From Terriglobia bacterium (GTDB lineage: Bacteria; Acidobacteriota; Terriglobia; UBA7540): a stretch of DNA of 40,099 bases. Shown in pieces: positions 16,092 through 24,382 of this stretch. Position numbers and translations under genes: made by a program. Below the pieces are notes generated by a model. That model saw nothing but the letters and a program-made list of their open reading frames with translations, did no database searches and had not been told where the DNA came from. The stretch lies in assembly GCA_020073545.1 (NCBI GenBank), contig JAIQEZ010000030.1, positions 1 to 40,099 on the forward strand. Direction: 5' to 3'. Position 1 is the stretch's first letter; each line of letters starts with the position of its first letter.

Positions 16092-16844
16092 ATGCGTCGC
16101 ATCGCCATGCTTGCGTGCTGGTGTATCCTTGGGGTCTCCGCGGTAGCACTCGCCGGGCCGGTCAGAACTCAGGACATTACCTTCCCGAGCGGCGCCGAGA
16201 CCCTTGCGGGTTATCTTGTTCTGCCCGAATCAGGCGGCAAACACCCCGCCGTGCTGGTCATCCACGAGTGGTGGGGGTTGAACGACTGGGTCAAGGAGCA
16301 GGCGCGCAGCTTGGCGGAGCAAGGGTACGTGGCCTTGGCGGTGGACCTCTATCGCGGGCAAGTGGCGTATGATCCCTCGCTCGCGCACGAACTGATGCGC
16401 GGCATGCCGCAGGACCGCGCCGTTCGTGACCTCAAGGCCGCCTTCGACTACCTGGCTGCGCGCCCGGACGTGAACAAGGAGAAGATCGGCTCCGTAGGCT
16501 GGTGCATGGGAGGCGGGTTTTCGCTGCTGCTGGCGGTCGATGAACCGCGGCTGGCCGCCTGCGTGGTGAACTACGGCTCCATGCCCACGGACTCGGCGGA
16601 CATTCAGAAGATCCAGGCGCCGGTGTTGGGAAATTTCGGTGCCGAGGATCGCGGCATTCCACCCAGCGCGGTCGAGGCCTTCGAGCGGGCTATGAAAGCC
16701 GCGAACAAATCCCTCGACGTGAAAGTCTATCCCGGCGCCGGCCACGCCTTTGAGAACCCGAACAACAAACTGGGTTATCGCGAGGTTGCTGCCGAGGACG
16801 CTTGGAAACGCACCCTGACATTCCTGGACCACAGCCTGAAGTAA
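16092..16844 (+). CDS. exported dienelactone hydrolase family protein
   Basis: 250 residues. An N-terminal signal peptide (about 1-21, ending in LAG) is followed by an alpha/beta hydrolase of the dienelactone hydrolase type. The triad is Cys138 in GWCMGGG, Asp186 in GAEDRGIP and His218 in GAGHAFENP. HEWWGLNDWVKEQA near residue 58 is a DLH family block. Such periplasmic enzymes hydrolyse esters or lactones; the substrate is unknown. GGGAGG at 16079-16083 sets ATG 16092 as start, over a TTG at 16086. A perfect TATAAT at 16035-16040 may be its -10, with no clear -35. It diverges from argC. Confidence 0.88.
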   Translation: MRRIAMLACWCILGVSAVALAGPVRTQDITFPSGAETLAGYLVLPESGGKHPAVLVIHEWWGLNDWVKEQARSLAEQGYVALAVDLYRGQVAYDPSLAHELMRGMPQDRAVRDLKAAFDYLAARPDVNKEKIGSVGWCMGGGFSLLLAVDEPRLAACVVNYGSMPTDSADIQKIQAPVLGNFGAEDRGIPPSAVEAFERAMKAANKSLDVKVYPGAGHAFENPNNKLGYREVAAEDAWKRTLTFLDHSLK

Positions 16845-17074
16845 GGTCGGACGGGTATCGGGATCCGTGCCGCAACCCTCGGCTTCTCATCCGTGGGATA
16901 GAAGAGCTCTCCTCCGCGCACGGTCGCGACGGGCAGGAGCTTCCGTCGCCCCGTGCGGATCTTGCCATCCGAATCCGTGAAGGTGAATTCGCCCTCGCGC
17001 GGAGCAGGAATACACACGCGTGCCTCTGCGCCCGGCTTCCGGGTCCCAATCTCGACACCGAGGATGTGGGTCAG
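16775..17074 (-). CDS. possible small protein with CTG start after sdhB
   Basis: An open frame continues sdhB's strand, overlapping its stop as CTGA (17074-17071), the same 4-nt geometry as the ATGA junctions in this genome. It reads 99 codons to TAA 16775, beginning LTHILGVEIG. A central part contains GEFTFTDSDGKIRTGRRKLL and GGELFYPTDEKPRVAARIP, which look protein-like, and third positions are GC-rich. No ATG, GTG or TTG starts it at the 5' end; a GTG at 17017 is internal. The last 70 bases are antisense to the hydrolase gene. It could be a real coupled gene with a rare start, or the remains of one. I recognise no family. Confidence 0.3.
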   Translation of the reverse strand: MTHILGVEIGTRKPGAEARVCIPAPREGEFTFTDSDGKIRTGRRKLLPVATVRGGELFYPTDEKPRVAARIPIPVRPYFRLWSRNVRVRFQASSAATSR

Positions 17075-17769
17075 ATCTTGCGATACAACAGCGCCTTCTT
17101 CACCTCGCCGATGGCGCGCGTCACGTTGATCTCGCGCGGGCAGGCTTCGACACAGTTGAAGATAGTGCGGCAACGCCAGACGCCGTCGAGGGTGTTCAGG
17201 ACCTGCATCCTGTCCTCGCCGCCCTCGTCGCGGGAGTCGAAGAGGAAGCGATGGGCATTCACGATTGCCGCCGGTCCCACGTATTCCCCGTCTGCCCAGA
17301 AGGACGGGCAACCCGAAGTGCAGGCCCCACACAGAATGCACTTGGTCGTGTCGTCGAACTTCTCGCGATCCGCCGGTGACTGCAGCCGTTCCTTTTCCGG
17401 GTCGGGAGTGTGGGTAACGAGGTACGGCCTCACGCTGCGGTACTTCGCCAGGAAGGCGTCCATATCCACGAGCAGGTCTTTGATGACGCGGTAGCCGCGC
17501 AACGGCTCGATGGTGATCTTCTGGCCCAGATTCATGAGCAGCACTTTGCACGCCAGCCGGTTCGATCCGTTGATCTGCATCGCGTCGGAGCCGCAGATTC
17601 CGTGGGCGCACGAGCGGCGATAGGTGAGTGAGCCGTCGAGGTACCACTTCACATAGTTCAGCGCGTCGAGTAGGCGGTCCGTGGGCTCAGCAGCGAACTT
17701 GTATTCGCCCCACCACGGTTCTTTGTCCTTCTCGGGATTAAAGCGCTTGATTCGAAGGGTGACCTGCAT
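17071..17769 (-). CDS. sdhB: succinate dehydrogenase iron-sulfur subunit
   Basis: 232 residues. It passes electrons from SdhA through three Fe-S clusters to the quinone site. The 2Fe-2S ligands are Cys54, Cys59, an Asp at 62 and Cys74 in SCAHGICGSDAMQING...LAC, the same Asp substitution as in E. coli. The 4Fe-4S and 3Fe-4S motifs CILCGACTSGCP and CVEACP follow. It is the last firm gene of sdhC-D-A-B, separated from sdhA by an 84-nt word-repeat hairpin. It acts on the cytoplasmic face of the inner membrane. Confidence 0.95.
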   Translation of the reverse strand: MQVTLRIKRFNPEKDKEPWWGEYKFAAEPTDRLLDALNYVKWYLDGSLTYRRSCAHGICGSDAMQINGSNRLACKVLLMNLGQKITIEPLRGYRVIKDLLVDMDAFLAKYRSVRPYLVTHTPDPEKERLQSPADREKFDDTTKCILCGACTSGCPSFWADGEYVGPAAIVNAHRFLFDSRDEGGEDRMQVLNTLDGVWRCRTIFNCVEACPREINVTRAIGEVKKALLYRKI

Positions 17770-17787
17770 GTTGGAGCTCCCAGGATT

Positions 17788-17848
17788 CGGGGCTCGGGAT
17801 TCGGGGGCGAAGACTCCGGACTCTTTCCTCTGCGAATCCCGAACCCCG
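17788..17848 (-). repeat. sdhA-sdhB spacer: inverted repeat (GGATTCGGGGCTCGGG words)
   Basis: CGGGGCTCGGGATTCG (17788-17803) and the reverse complement of 17833-17848 match at 15 of 16 positions, with a 29-nt loop. The words closely resemble the hisF-hisA spacer: GGATTCGGGGCTCGGG here against GGATTCAGGACTCAGG there, differing at three of 16 positions, all A/G transitions. It fills most of the 84-nt gap inside the sdh operon. Confidence 0.75.
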
Positions 17849-17853
17849 GCTTT

Positions 17854-19578
17854 TCAATACTTCCTTTCCATCGGCTGAAACTTCGTAATGGTCACGGGTT
17901 TGAACTTGAGTTCAACCCCCTTCGGGGTTTGATACGCCAGCGTATGTTTCAGCCAGTTGGCGTCGTCCCGCTTGGGAAAATCTTCACGGTAGTGGCCCCC
18001 GCGGCTCTCCTGGCGCGCCAGCGCGCTCTCCACCAGGACGTCCGCCACATCGAGGAGGCCGCCGAGTTCGATCACTTCCAGCAGCTCGGTGTTGTACCGC
18101 GCGCCGTGATCCTCAGACTTCACCTGCCGATAGCGGTCACGCAATTCGCGCAACTTCCCGCGCATGGCCGTCAGACCCTTGGCATCGCGGAAGACCGAGG
18201 CCTTGTCCATCATTTCGTCCTGGAGAACGTCGCGGATGTCCGCGGCGCGTTCCTTGCCAGTAGATTTGAGCACTTGACTGACCAAGGCGCGGGCAGGCTC
18301 GTCGGCGTGGGCGGGCAACGGAACCCAATCGTTTTCTTGGATGAATTTCACGGCGTGTCGGCCGCCGCGCCGGCCGAAGACCAGGATATCGACCAGTGAA
18401 TTGGTCCCCAGGCGATTCGCTCCGTGAACGGAAACGCAGGCGACCTCGCCCGCCGCATAGAGTCCCGGCAGCGGCGTATTCTTTTCGTCGATCACGACGC
18501 GGCCATCGACGTCGGTAGGAATCCCGCCCATGGCGTAGTGCGCGGTGGGCTGGATGGGGACGGGGTGCGTCAGTGGATCAATGCCCATATAAGTTCTCAC
18601 AAATTCGGTAATATCCGGCAGTTTCTTGTCCAAGACCTCGCTTCCCAGGTGCGTCATGTCCAGGTGAACGTAATTCTTGCCCTCGATGCCGCGCCCCTCG
18701 CGAATTTCTCGGTAAATCGCGCGCGAAGTCAGGTCGCGCGGGGCTAGGTCGAGCAGCGCGGGCGCGTAGCGCTCCATGAAGCGCTCGTTGAGCTTGTTCC
18801 GCAGGATGGCGCCCTCGCCGCGAGCTGCCTCACTCAGGAGGATACCCATCTTGTAAATGCCCGTAGGGTGAAACTGGAAAAACTCCATATCCTCCAGCGG
18901 GATCGCTCGGCGGTAGACCACGGCCATGCCGTCGCCGGTCAGGGAGTGCGCGTTGGAGCTGACGCGATACATCTTGCCGCAACCCCCCGTGGCAAAGAGG
19001 ACCGCCTTGGCGTGGAACGTGCAAATTTCCCCCGTGGCCAGGCACAGCGCCACCACGCCGGCGCAGCGGCCGTTCTCGATCAGCAAGTCGAGGACGTGAT
19101 ACTCGTTGTAGAAGTGCACGTCGTGCTTGATGCATTGCTGGTAGCAAGTCTGCAGGATCATGTGTCCGGTGCGGTCCGCGGCGTAGCAGGAACGGCGCAC
19201 GGGCGCTTTCCCAAACTCCCGGGTGTGACCGCCAAAGGGACGCTGGGCGATCTTTCCTTCGGGCGTCCGGCTGAAGGGCAGGCCCCAGTGTTCGAGGTCG
19301 TAGACCGTCTCGATCGCTTCCCGGCAAAGAATCTCCACCGCGTCTTGGTCAGCGAGGTAGTCGCTGCCTTTGACGGTGTCGAACATGTGCCATTCCCAAT
19401 GATCCTCTTCATGATTGCCCAGTGCGGCGCCAATCCCCCCCTGCGCCGTCCCTGTGTGCGAGCGCGTGGGATAGAGTTTGCTCAGAACGGCGACGTGACC
19501 GCGTCCGGCCAGTTGCAGCGCGGCCATCAGGCCGGCCCCTCCTGCTCCCACCACCACTGCGTCATACCGTTGGACCAT
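17854..19578 (-). CDS. sdhA: succinate dehydrogenase flavoprotein subunit
   Basis: 574 residues from ATG 19578. FAD-binding GAGGAG at 11-16, and His41 in RSHTGTAQGG is the covalent FAD site. Substrate-site blocks PFGGHTREFGKAPVRR, FHPTG, QPTAHYAMGGIPTDVDGRV, and the C-terminal RQESRGGHYREDFPKRDD are all there. It oxidises succinate to fumarate. An open extension upstream to 19851 is Arg-rich and overlaps sdhD, so it is rejected. The gap to sdhD is about 100 nt. Confidence 0.96.
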   Translation of the reverse strand: MVQRYDAVVVGAGGAGLMAALQLAGRGHVAVLSKLYPTRSHTGTAQGGIGAALGNHEEDHWEWHMFDTVKGSDYLADQDAVEILCREAIETVYDLEHWGLPFSRTPEGKIAQRPFGGHTREFGKAPVRRSCYAADRTGHMILQTCYQQCIKHDVHFYNEYHVLDLLIENGRCAGVVALCLATGEICTFHAKAVLFATGGCGKMYRVSSNAHSLTGDGMAVVYRRAIPLEDMEFFQFHPTGIYKMGILLSEAARGEGAILRNKLNERFMERYAPALLDLAPRDLTSRAIYREIREGRGIEGKNYVHLDMTHLGSEVLDKKLPDITEFVRTYMGIDPLTHPVPIQPTAHYAMGGIPTDVDGRVVIDEKNTPLPGLYAAGEVACVSVHGANRLGTNSLVDILVFGRRGGRHAVKFIQENDWVPLPAHADEPARALVSQVLKSTGKERAADIRDVLQDEMMDKASVFRDAKGLTAMRGKLRELRDRYRQVKSEDHGARYNTELLEVIELGGLLDVADVLVESALARQESRGGHYREDFPKRDDANWLKHTLAYQTPKGVELKFKPVTITKFQPMERKY

Positions 19579-19679
19579 GTGATTAAGCCTCAGGATAATT
19601 TCAACAGGTCGCGACTTCCGGGTTTGCCCGCGACCGCGCCTCCCGGAAGACGCCGCGCTCGCCCGGCGCCACCTTCCGC

Positions 19680-20060
19680 TCAGGGAGCCATGGGGGGCTG
19701 GAAAGTCAGGATGGCCAGCGATCCCAGCGCCAGGAGAACGAAACCGAGCAGGTAGAGGGAAGCCAGCGAAGCCGTCCGCCAGCCGCGAGGGCTGACGTAG
19801 TCCACGAGCACCGTACGCACCCCGTTCACGCCGTGAATCATCGCGAGCCACAACAGCACCAAGTCGTAGGTCCGCCAGAAAGGTGTGGCGTAGCGCTGGG
19901 CGACGAATTGAAAGTCGATATGATCGACGTTGTGGACAATGTGCATGATAAGGAGATGCCCGAGAGCGAGGACAAGCAGGGCGATGCCTGAGATGCGCAT
20001 GAAGATCCAGGCGTAAAGCTCCAGTCCGCTTTCGGGTTTCGGTCTTCCCGCTCCATTCAT
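19680..20060 (-). CDS. sdhD: succinate dehydrogenase membrane anchor subunit
   Basis: 126 residues with three membrane helices (about 17-42, 62-86, 98-120). FMRISGIALLVLALGHLLIMHIVHN carries candidate haem and quinone ligand histidines, and MIHGVNGVRTVLVDYV is the conserved second-helix block of the family. With SdhC it forms the quinone-reducing anchor of complex II. It starts at ATG 20060, 10 nt after sdhC. Confidence 0.9.
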   Translation of the reverse strand: MNGAGRPKPESGLELYAWIFMRISGIALLVLALGHLLIMHIVHNVDHIDFQFVAQRYATPFWRTYDLVLLWLAMIHGVNGVRTVLVDYVSPRGWRTASLASLYLLGFVLLALGSLAILTFQPPMAP

Positions 20061-20070
20061 CGGTAACCCC

Positions 20071-20445
20071 CTACTTCACGACGAAGCTCAACATGTAAAT
20101 GGCCGTGGGAATGAACAGAGCCACAAAGATGATTCCCACCGCATAAGTGAGCTTGCGGTGCAAAGCCATGGTTTCCGGCCAGAAGTCGATAATGCAGATC
20201 CGAATGCCATTGATGGCGTGGTACAGAACTGCCCCCACCAGAAGCACTTCGCCCGTGCGGAATGCGGGGGCGCGATAAAGAAACAGCAGCTTGTTGAAGA
20301 CCTTCGGTCCCCAGCCGATCAGGGCGATGTCCACGATGTGGATTAACAAGAATAGAAACACACCCACTCCTGCCAACCGGTGCAGGATCCAGGACCAGTG
20401 TCCCGGCCCCCCGCGATAAGTCAGGTATTCAAGAGGTTTGACCAT
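20071..20445 (-). CDS. sdhC: succinate dehydrogenase cytochrome b subunit
   Basis: 124 residues, three membrane helices (about 19-43, 60-85, 98-120). WILHRLAGVGVFLFLLIHIVDIAL contains the HR motif and a second His typical of SdhC, and LYHAINGIRICIIDF marks helix two. A purine-rich GGAGAAG lies a few bases before ATG 20445; an open extension to 20562 is Arg-rich and rejected. It is the first gene of sdhC-D-A-B. Confidence 0.9.
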   Translation of the reverse strand: MVKPLEYLTYRGGPGHWSWILHRLAGVGVFLFLLIHIVDIALIGWGPKVFNKLLFLYRAPAFRTGEVLLVGAVLYHAINGIRICIIDFWPETMALHRKLTYAVGIIFVALFIPTAIYMLSFVVK

Positions 20446-20656
20446 GCTCGTCCGCTTCTCCTCGTTGCACGCCGGGCCACGGGTGGATGCCGAGGCAAAG
20501 CGCGCTACGGCTTTCCGCAACCTGTCCCCACATCTTCCCGCCAACCCGCGCGAACACGCCATCCTACCGCAAAGGTTCGACGGAATGCAATCAAGCGTAT
20601 CAGGCGGCGGGAGAGTGTGATGTAAGGCGGCTTGCCGCCGCCCTCGTTTATGTTTT

Positions 20657-20685
20657 TTGACACCTTGGCTTGGCTGTGTGAAGAT
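20657..20685 (+). promoter_or_regulatory. candidate promoter for the UPF0182 gene
   Basis: A perfect TTGACA (20657-20662) preceded by a T6 run is followed by a 17-nt spacer and GAAGAT (20680-20685), a weak three-of-six -10. The ATG is at 20703. A GGCGGC/GCCGCC stem lies a little upstream, between this gene and the divergent sdhC. Confidence 0.4.
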
Positions 20686-20702
20686 AGCGCGGGAGTGTTC
20701 TC

Positions 20703-23477
20703 ATGGCAAAGAAGCGTGGTCCTCGAATCGTTTTGGCGCTCATTTTGTTTCTTCTTGTCTTCCTGCCCCTCTTCACGAACGGTGTGAACCTGCTCGTGGA
20801 TTGGCTGTGGTTCAAGCAGGAAGGTTACCGTGTCATCTTCACCACGATCCTGCGGGCGCAAATCGCGCTGAGTGGGATTGCCGGCATGGGCTTCATTGTG
20901 GTCACCGGGTTGAATCTCTTCATCGCCCACACCCTGGCGCAACGCCAGGGGTATCGCGTTCACGACGAATACATCGAGTTCCCGGCGCTCGACCGTTTCA
21001 GGGCGCTCTTTCGCTGGGTGATTTGGGCGGGAGTGCTCTTCGCAGGTTACGTGGTCAGCCAGTGGGGCATGAGCCATTGGCTGACGTACCTGCTCGCGCG
21101 GCGCGTGCCGGTAATGGGGCAGGGTGACCCGCTCTTCGGCATTGATCTCGGCTTCTATCTTTTCCAATTGCCCTACACGTGGTTTCTCTACCACCTGGTG
21201 CTCGTCACGCTCATCTGCTGCCTTTTGAGCGCGACGTTCCTCTACCTGGTGGAGGGCGGGGTGTGGGTGACGCAGCGTGGCCCGGTGGTTGCGCGCGCGG
21301 CGCGGGCTCACCTGATGGTGCTGGGCGGCATTCTCTTCCTCCTCATCGCTTACCGTATCCGCCTGGCCATGTACGGGCTGCTCTACTCGCCGCGCGGAGT
21401 CGTTTACGGCCCAGGCTATGCGGACGTTCACGCCACCTTGCCGGTGCTGAAGCTCCTGCTGATTCTCTCGATCATCACCGCCGGCATTTTCTTCTTCAGC
21501 GCACGCCAGGGAAAAGTCCGCACGCCCTTATTCGCGATCGGGGGGCTGGTGGCGGTGGCAATCCTGGGCGGGTCGATCTATCCGGAGATCATTCAGCGCT
21601 TCATCGTGGCTCCGAACGAAATCGATAAGGAGCGGCCCTATATCGCGAACGCCATCGAGTTCACCCGTAAAGCCTACGGGCTGGACCGCTTTGAGGAGCG
21701 CAGCTTCTCTGCCGTCGAAGACTTGACGCTTGACGACATCCGCAAGAACGAAGCGACTTTCCGCAACGTTCGCCTGTGGGATCACAAGCCGCTGCTGACC
21801 ACGTTCGCGCAGTTGCAGGAAATCCGCACCTACTACGATTTCGTACGCATTGACAACGACCGCTACTGGATCAACGGGGTGTACCGCCAGGTTTCGCTTT
21901 CGCCGCGCGAATTGAATTCGGCGAGTCTGCCAGGGGGAAGCTGGATCAACGAGCACCTGGCTTACACCCACGGTTACGGTCTGTGCCTGGGACCCGTGAA
22001 CGAATTCACCAGCGAAGGGTTGCCGCAGCTCTTCCTCAAGGATATCCCGCCCGCCTCCAGCATCTCCCTCTCCGTGACCCGGCCGGAAGTCTATTACGGC
22101 GAGCTGGGGAACGATTACTGCTTCGTGAAGACGCGTGCGCAGGAGTTCGATTATCCCCGCGGCGACCAGAACGTGTATACGAACTATCAGGGCGCGGGCG
22201 GAATTCCCGTGAACAACTTCTGGCGGCGCCTTCTGTTCACGCTGGCGTTCGGCGAGAAGAACATTCTGTTTTCCACGGACATTCAACCGGAAAGCCGCCT
22301 GATGATCTATCGTCGCGTGCTGGACCGCGCCCAACGCCTCACGCCGTTCCTTCACTACGATCACGATCCCTACATGGTCATCGCGGAAGACGGGGCGCTC
22401 TACTGGATACTCGACGGCTACACGCTCTCGCAGCGATATCCTTACTCGGAGCCTGCCCCCGAAGGGGAAAACTACATCCGCAACTCCGTCAAGGCCACGG
22501 TCAGCGCCTATTCGGGTGAAGTGCGGTTTTATATCAGCGACCCCGAGGATTCTTTCATCCAAACCTACGCGCACCTGTTTCCCGGAGTTTTCCACCCGCT
22601 CTCCGACATGCCCAAGGATCTGCGCGAGCACATCCGCTACCCGGAAGAGCTCTTTTCCCTTCAGGCGAGCAAATACGCGCTGTTCCACATGAACGACCCA
22701 CGCGTGTTCTATAACAAGGAGGATTTGTGGCGAGTCGCGCAGAGTTCGGTCGCAGGACCTGCCGCGCCCATGACGCCCTACTACAACATCATGAAGCTCG
22801 CGGAAGTCGGCACGCGCGAGGAGTTCATCCTGATGGTGCCGTTCACGCCCGCGCGCAAAGACAACATGATTGCCTGGATGGCGGCGCGCTGCGATGATCC
22901 GAACTACGGTAAGGTTCTGGTCTTCACCTTCCCTAAGCAAAAGCTGGTTTACGGCCCACAGCAAATAGAATCGCGCATCGATCAGGACCCGGGAATCTCG
23001 CAACAACTGACGCTTTGGGGACAGGGCGGGTCCAAGGTGATTCGCGGCACGTTACTGGTGACGCCGGTGCTCAATTCCGTGCTCTACGTCGAGCCGCTTT
23101 ACCTGGCGGCCGAAGCCGGCGGCGGACTGCCGCAACTGCAGCGGGTGCTTGTGGCGTATTCCGACCACGTGGTAATGGAAGCAACCTTGGATGCCGCCTT
23201 GAGCAAGATCTTCGGCGGAACGGTTACCACTATGGAGGCGCGACCTGCCTCCGTGCCCGGCCAGCCAGCGCCGACCACCGCACAGACCGTCGCCAAGCCG
23301 GGCGAGGCCGCACCCGATGTGCAAGCGCTCATCCGCGAAGCCAATCAACATTACGAGCGAGCGCTGCAGCTCCAGCGCCAAGGAGACTGGGCCGGATATG
23401 GGGACGAAACCAAGAAGCTAGGTGAAGTCTTGAAACGACTGGCGGGCGAACCTAAGGCTATTCGCAAAGGAGAGTAA
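20703..23477 (+). CDS. UPF0182 family membrane protein
   Basis: 924 residues, the usual size for this uncharacterised family. The N-terminal third has seven membrane segments (about 8-26, 50-75, 102-120, 156-182, 205-224, 248-266, 275-292). A large soluble domain of about 600 residues follows, with family blocks such as NEIDKERPYIANAIEFTRKAYGL near 305, QPESRLMIYRRVLDRAQRLTPFL, and FHPLSDMPKDLREHIRYPEELF. The C-terminal 60 residues are a Gln/Ala-rich coiled-coil-like tail (HYERALQLQRQGDWAGYGDE). The function is unknown. ATG 20703 is preceded by a purine-rich GGGAG. It stands alone, divergent from sdhC. Confidence 0.93.
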   Translation: MAKKRGPRIVLALILFLLVFLPLFTNGVNLLVDWLWFKQEGYRVIFTTILRAQIALSGIAGMGFIVVTGLNLFIAHTLAQRQGYRVHDEYIEFPALDRFRALFRWVIWAGVLFAGYVVSQWGMSHWLTYLLARRVPVMGQGDPLFGIDLGFYLFQLPYTWFLYHLVLVTLICCLLSATFLYLVEGGVWVTQRGPVVARAARAHLMVLGGILFLLIAYRIRLAMYGLLYSPRGVVYGPGYADVHATLPVLKLLLILSIITAGIFFFSARQGKVRTPLFAIGGLVAVAILGGSIYPEIIQRFIVAPNEIDKERPYIANAIEFTRKAYGLDRFEERSFSAVEDLTLDDIRKNEATFRNVRLWDHKPLLTTFAQLQEIRTYYDFVRIDNDRYWINGVYRQVSLSPRELNSASLPGGSWINEHLAYTHGYGLCLGPVNEFTSEGLPQLFLKDIPPASSISLSVTRPEVYYGELGNDYCFVKTRAQEFDYPRGDQNVYTNYQGAGGIPVNNFWRRLLFTLAFGEKNILFSTDIQPESRLMIYRRVLDRAQRLTPFLHYDHDPYMVIAEDGALYWILDGYTLSQRYPYSEPAPEGENYIRNSVKATVSAYSGEVRFYISDPEDSFIQTYAHLFPGVFHPLSDMPKDLREHIRYPEELFSLQASKYALFHMNDPRVFYNKEDLWRVAQSSVAGPAAPMTPYYNIMKLAEVGTREEFILMVPFTPARKDNMIAWMAARCDDPNYGKVLVFTFPKQKLVYGPQQIESRIDQDPGISQQLTLWGQGGSKVIRGTLLVTPVLNSVLYVEPLYLAAEAGGGLPQLQRVLVAYSDHVVMEATLDAALSKIFGGTVTTMEARPASVPGQPAPTTAQTVAKPGEAAPDVQALIREANQHYERALQLQRQGDWAGYGDETKKLGEVLKRLAGEPKAIRKGE

Positions 23478-23509
23478 CAATCGCTCCTTGATTGTGCTCA
23501 TCTGTGGGC

Positions 23510-23965
23510 ATGCATGCGACGCTTCCGCCTGGGCGCGACTTTGCGGCCCTGGAGGCCCGCCGCCTGGAAGTCGGCAAGCTGTTTGCCCGGGGCCACCCCC
23601 AAGCGGAAATTGTTCGCCGCCTCAAAGTCAGTCGGCCCACCGCGCATCGCTGGTATCGGGCCTAGTGCCGACATGGGTGCCCAGGCCTGAAAGGCGCGGG
23701 GCGAGCGGGCCGTAAGCCGCGCTTGGGGCCGCAGGCACACCAGCGACTGGAAGCCGCCCTGGTCGCAGGCCCTGCCGGTCGGGGTTTTGCCACCCAGCTG
23801 TGGACCTTGGAGCGAGTGGCGGCGGTGATCTGGAAAACTTGCCAGGTGCGCTATCACCCCCGGCACGTCTGGCGCGTCCTGCGCAGCCTCGGTTGGAGTC
23901 GGCAGCGGCCCACCCGTCGCGCGCAGCGAAGGTGGGGGCCTCCCGCCGACCACCCGTGGCGATAG
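23510..23965 (+). pseudogene. IS630-family transposase relic (N-terminal part)
   Basis: The frame from ATG 23510 gives a helix-turn-helix region, EIVRRLKVSRPTAHRWYRA, then an in-frame TAG at 23663-23665. It continues with AGRAGRKPRLGPQAHQRLEA, FATQLWTLERVAAVIWK and YHPRHVWRVLRSLGWS before TAG 23963. This is the N-terminal DNA-binding half of IS630/Tc1-type transposases. The DDE catalytic domain is missing, so the element is dead both by a nonsense codon and by truncation. Terminal TA duplications cannot be placed. Confidence 0.85.
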
Positions 23966-23983
23966 GCTGCCTGCCCCCCCTTG

Positions 23984-24023
23984 CTTTCGGGTCCGGGCCT
24001 GCGCTCCGGCCCGAACCCGAAAG
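23984..24023. repeat. 16-bp inverted repeat hairpin
   Basis: CTTTCGGGTCCGGGCC (23984-23999) pairs with 24008-24023 at 15 of 16 positions, around an 8-nt loop. There is no T run. It lies just after the transposase relic and could be a terminator remnant or part of the element. Confidence 0.6.
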
Positions 24024-24061
24024 AAACCCAAAGCCCAAAGCCACAAGCCGAGAGTCTCAGA

Positions 24062-24106
24062 GGGGACACTTCTAATGAGGTAAGAAGGGGGACATTTCTG
24101 AAGAGG
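24062..24106. repeat. pair of imperfect 19-nt direct repeats
   Basis: GGGGACACTTCTAATGAGG (24062-24080) and GGGGACATTTCTGAAGAGG (24088-24106) agree at 16 of 19 positions with a 26-nt period. Repeated GGGGACATTTCT-type motifs occur at ends of some insertion sequences where transposase binds. No second end or transposase of that kind is in the window. Confidence 0.5.
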
Positions 24107-24179
24107 CTTGACATAAACACGCTGAAGCGTTGCAAATCCAGGCTCTGGGGTGTACACTCGCAGCCATCTGGGACGCGAA

Positions 24180-24360
24180 GTGTGAACCGCGATTTAGGGG
24201 CAGAGCCTGCAGGTGTCGCCCGCAGTCATCAATGCGAGCCCGCCGCGCGATTGGGGTGGAAGCCAGTCTCAGGTAAGGAGCGGCGAGACCCGCTTCCCCG
24301 TTGCAGGACCCGTCGACCTGAATCCCGGCTGCAAGCTGTAGGCATGGAAACTCCTGCCAC
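24180..24360 (+). ncRNA. structured non-coding stretch, possible group II intron 5' fragment
   Basis: No gene covers this stretch. Several hairpins can be drawn: GTCTC 24266-24270 with GAGAC 24285-24289; TTGCAG 24301-24306 with CTGCAA 24329-24334; GGCA/GGA with TCC/TGCC within 24341-24358. It contains GTGTG at 24180, like the 5' end of group II introns, and GGAAGCC followed by AGGTAAGGAG, which recalls domain I of such introns. No maturase gene is present. The assignment is inference; only the hairpins are seen directly. Confidence 0.35.
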
Positions 24361-24382
24361 CTTATCGTGACCGGTGTGCTTT

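Noticed and set aside
19579-19851. N-terminal extension of sdhA
   Set aside because: Arg/Ser-rich, overlaps sdhD, and the conserved FAD-binding start follows ATG 19578 directly.
21528-23006. 492-codon minus-strand frame
   Set aside because: Antisense to the UPF0182 gene, which has clear family blocks throughout. Composition is Arg/Val/His-rich as expected of a shadow frame.
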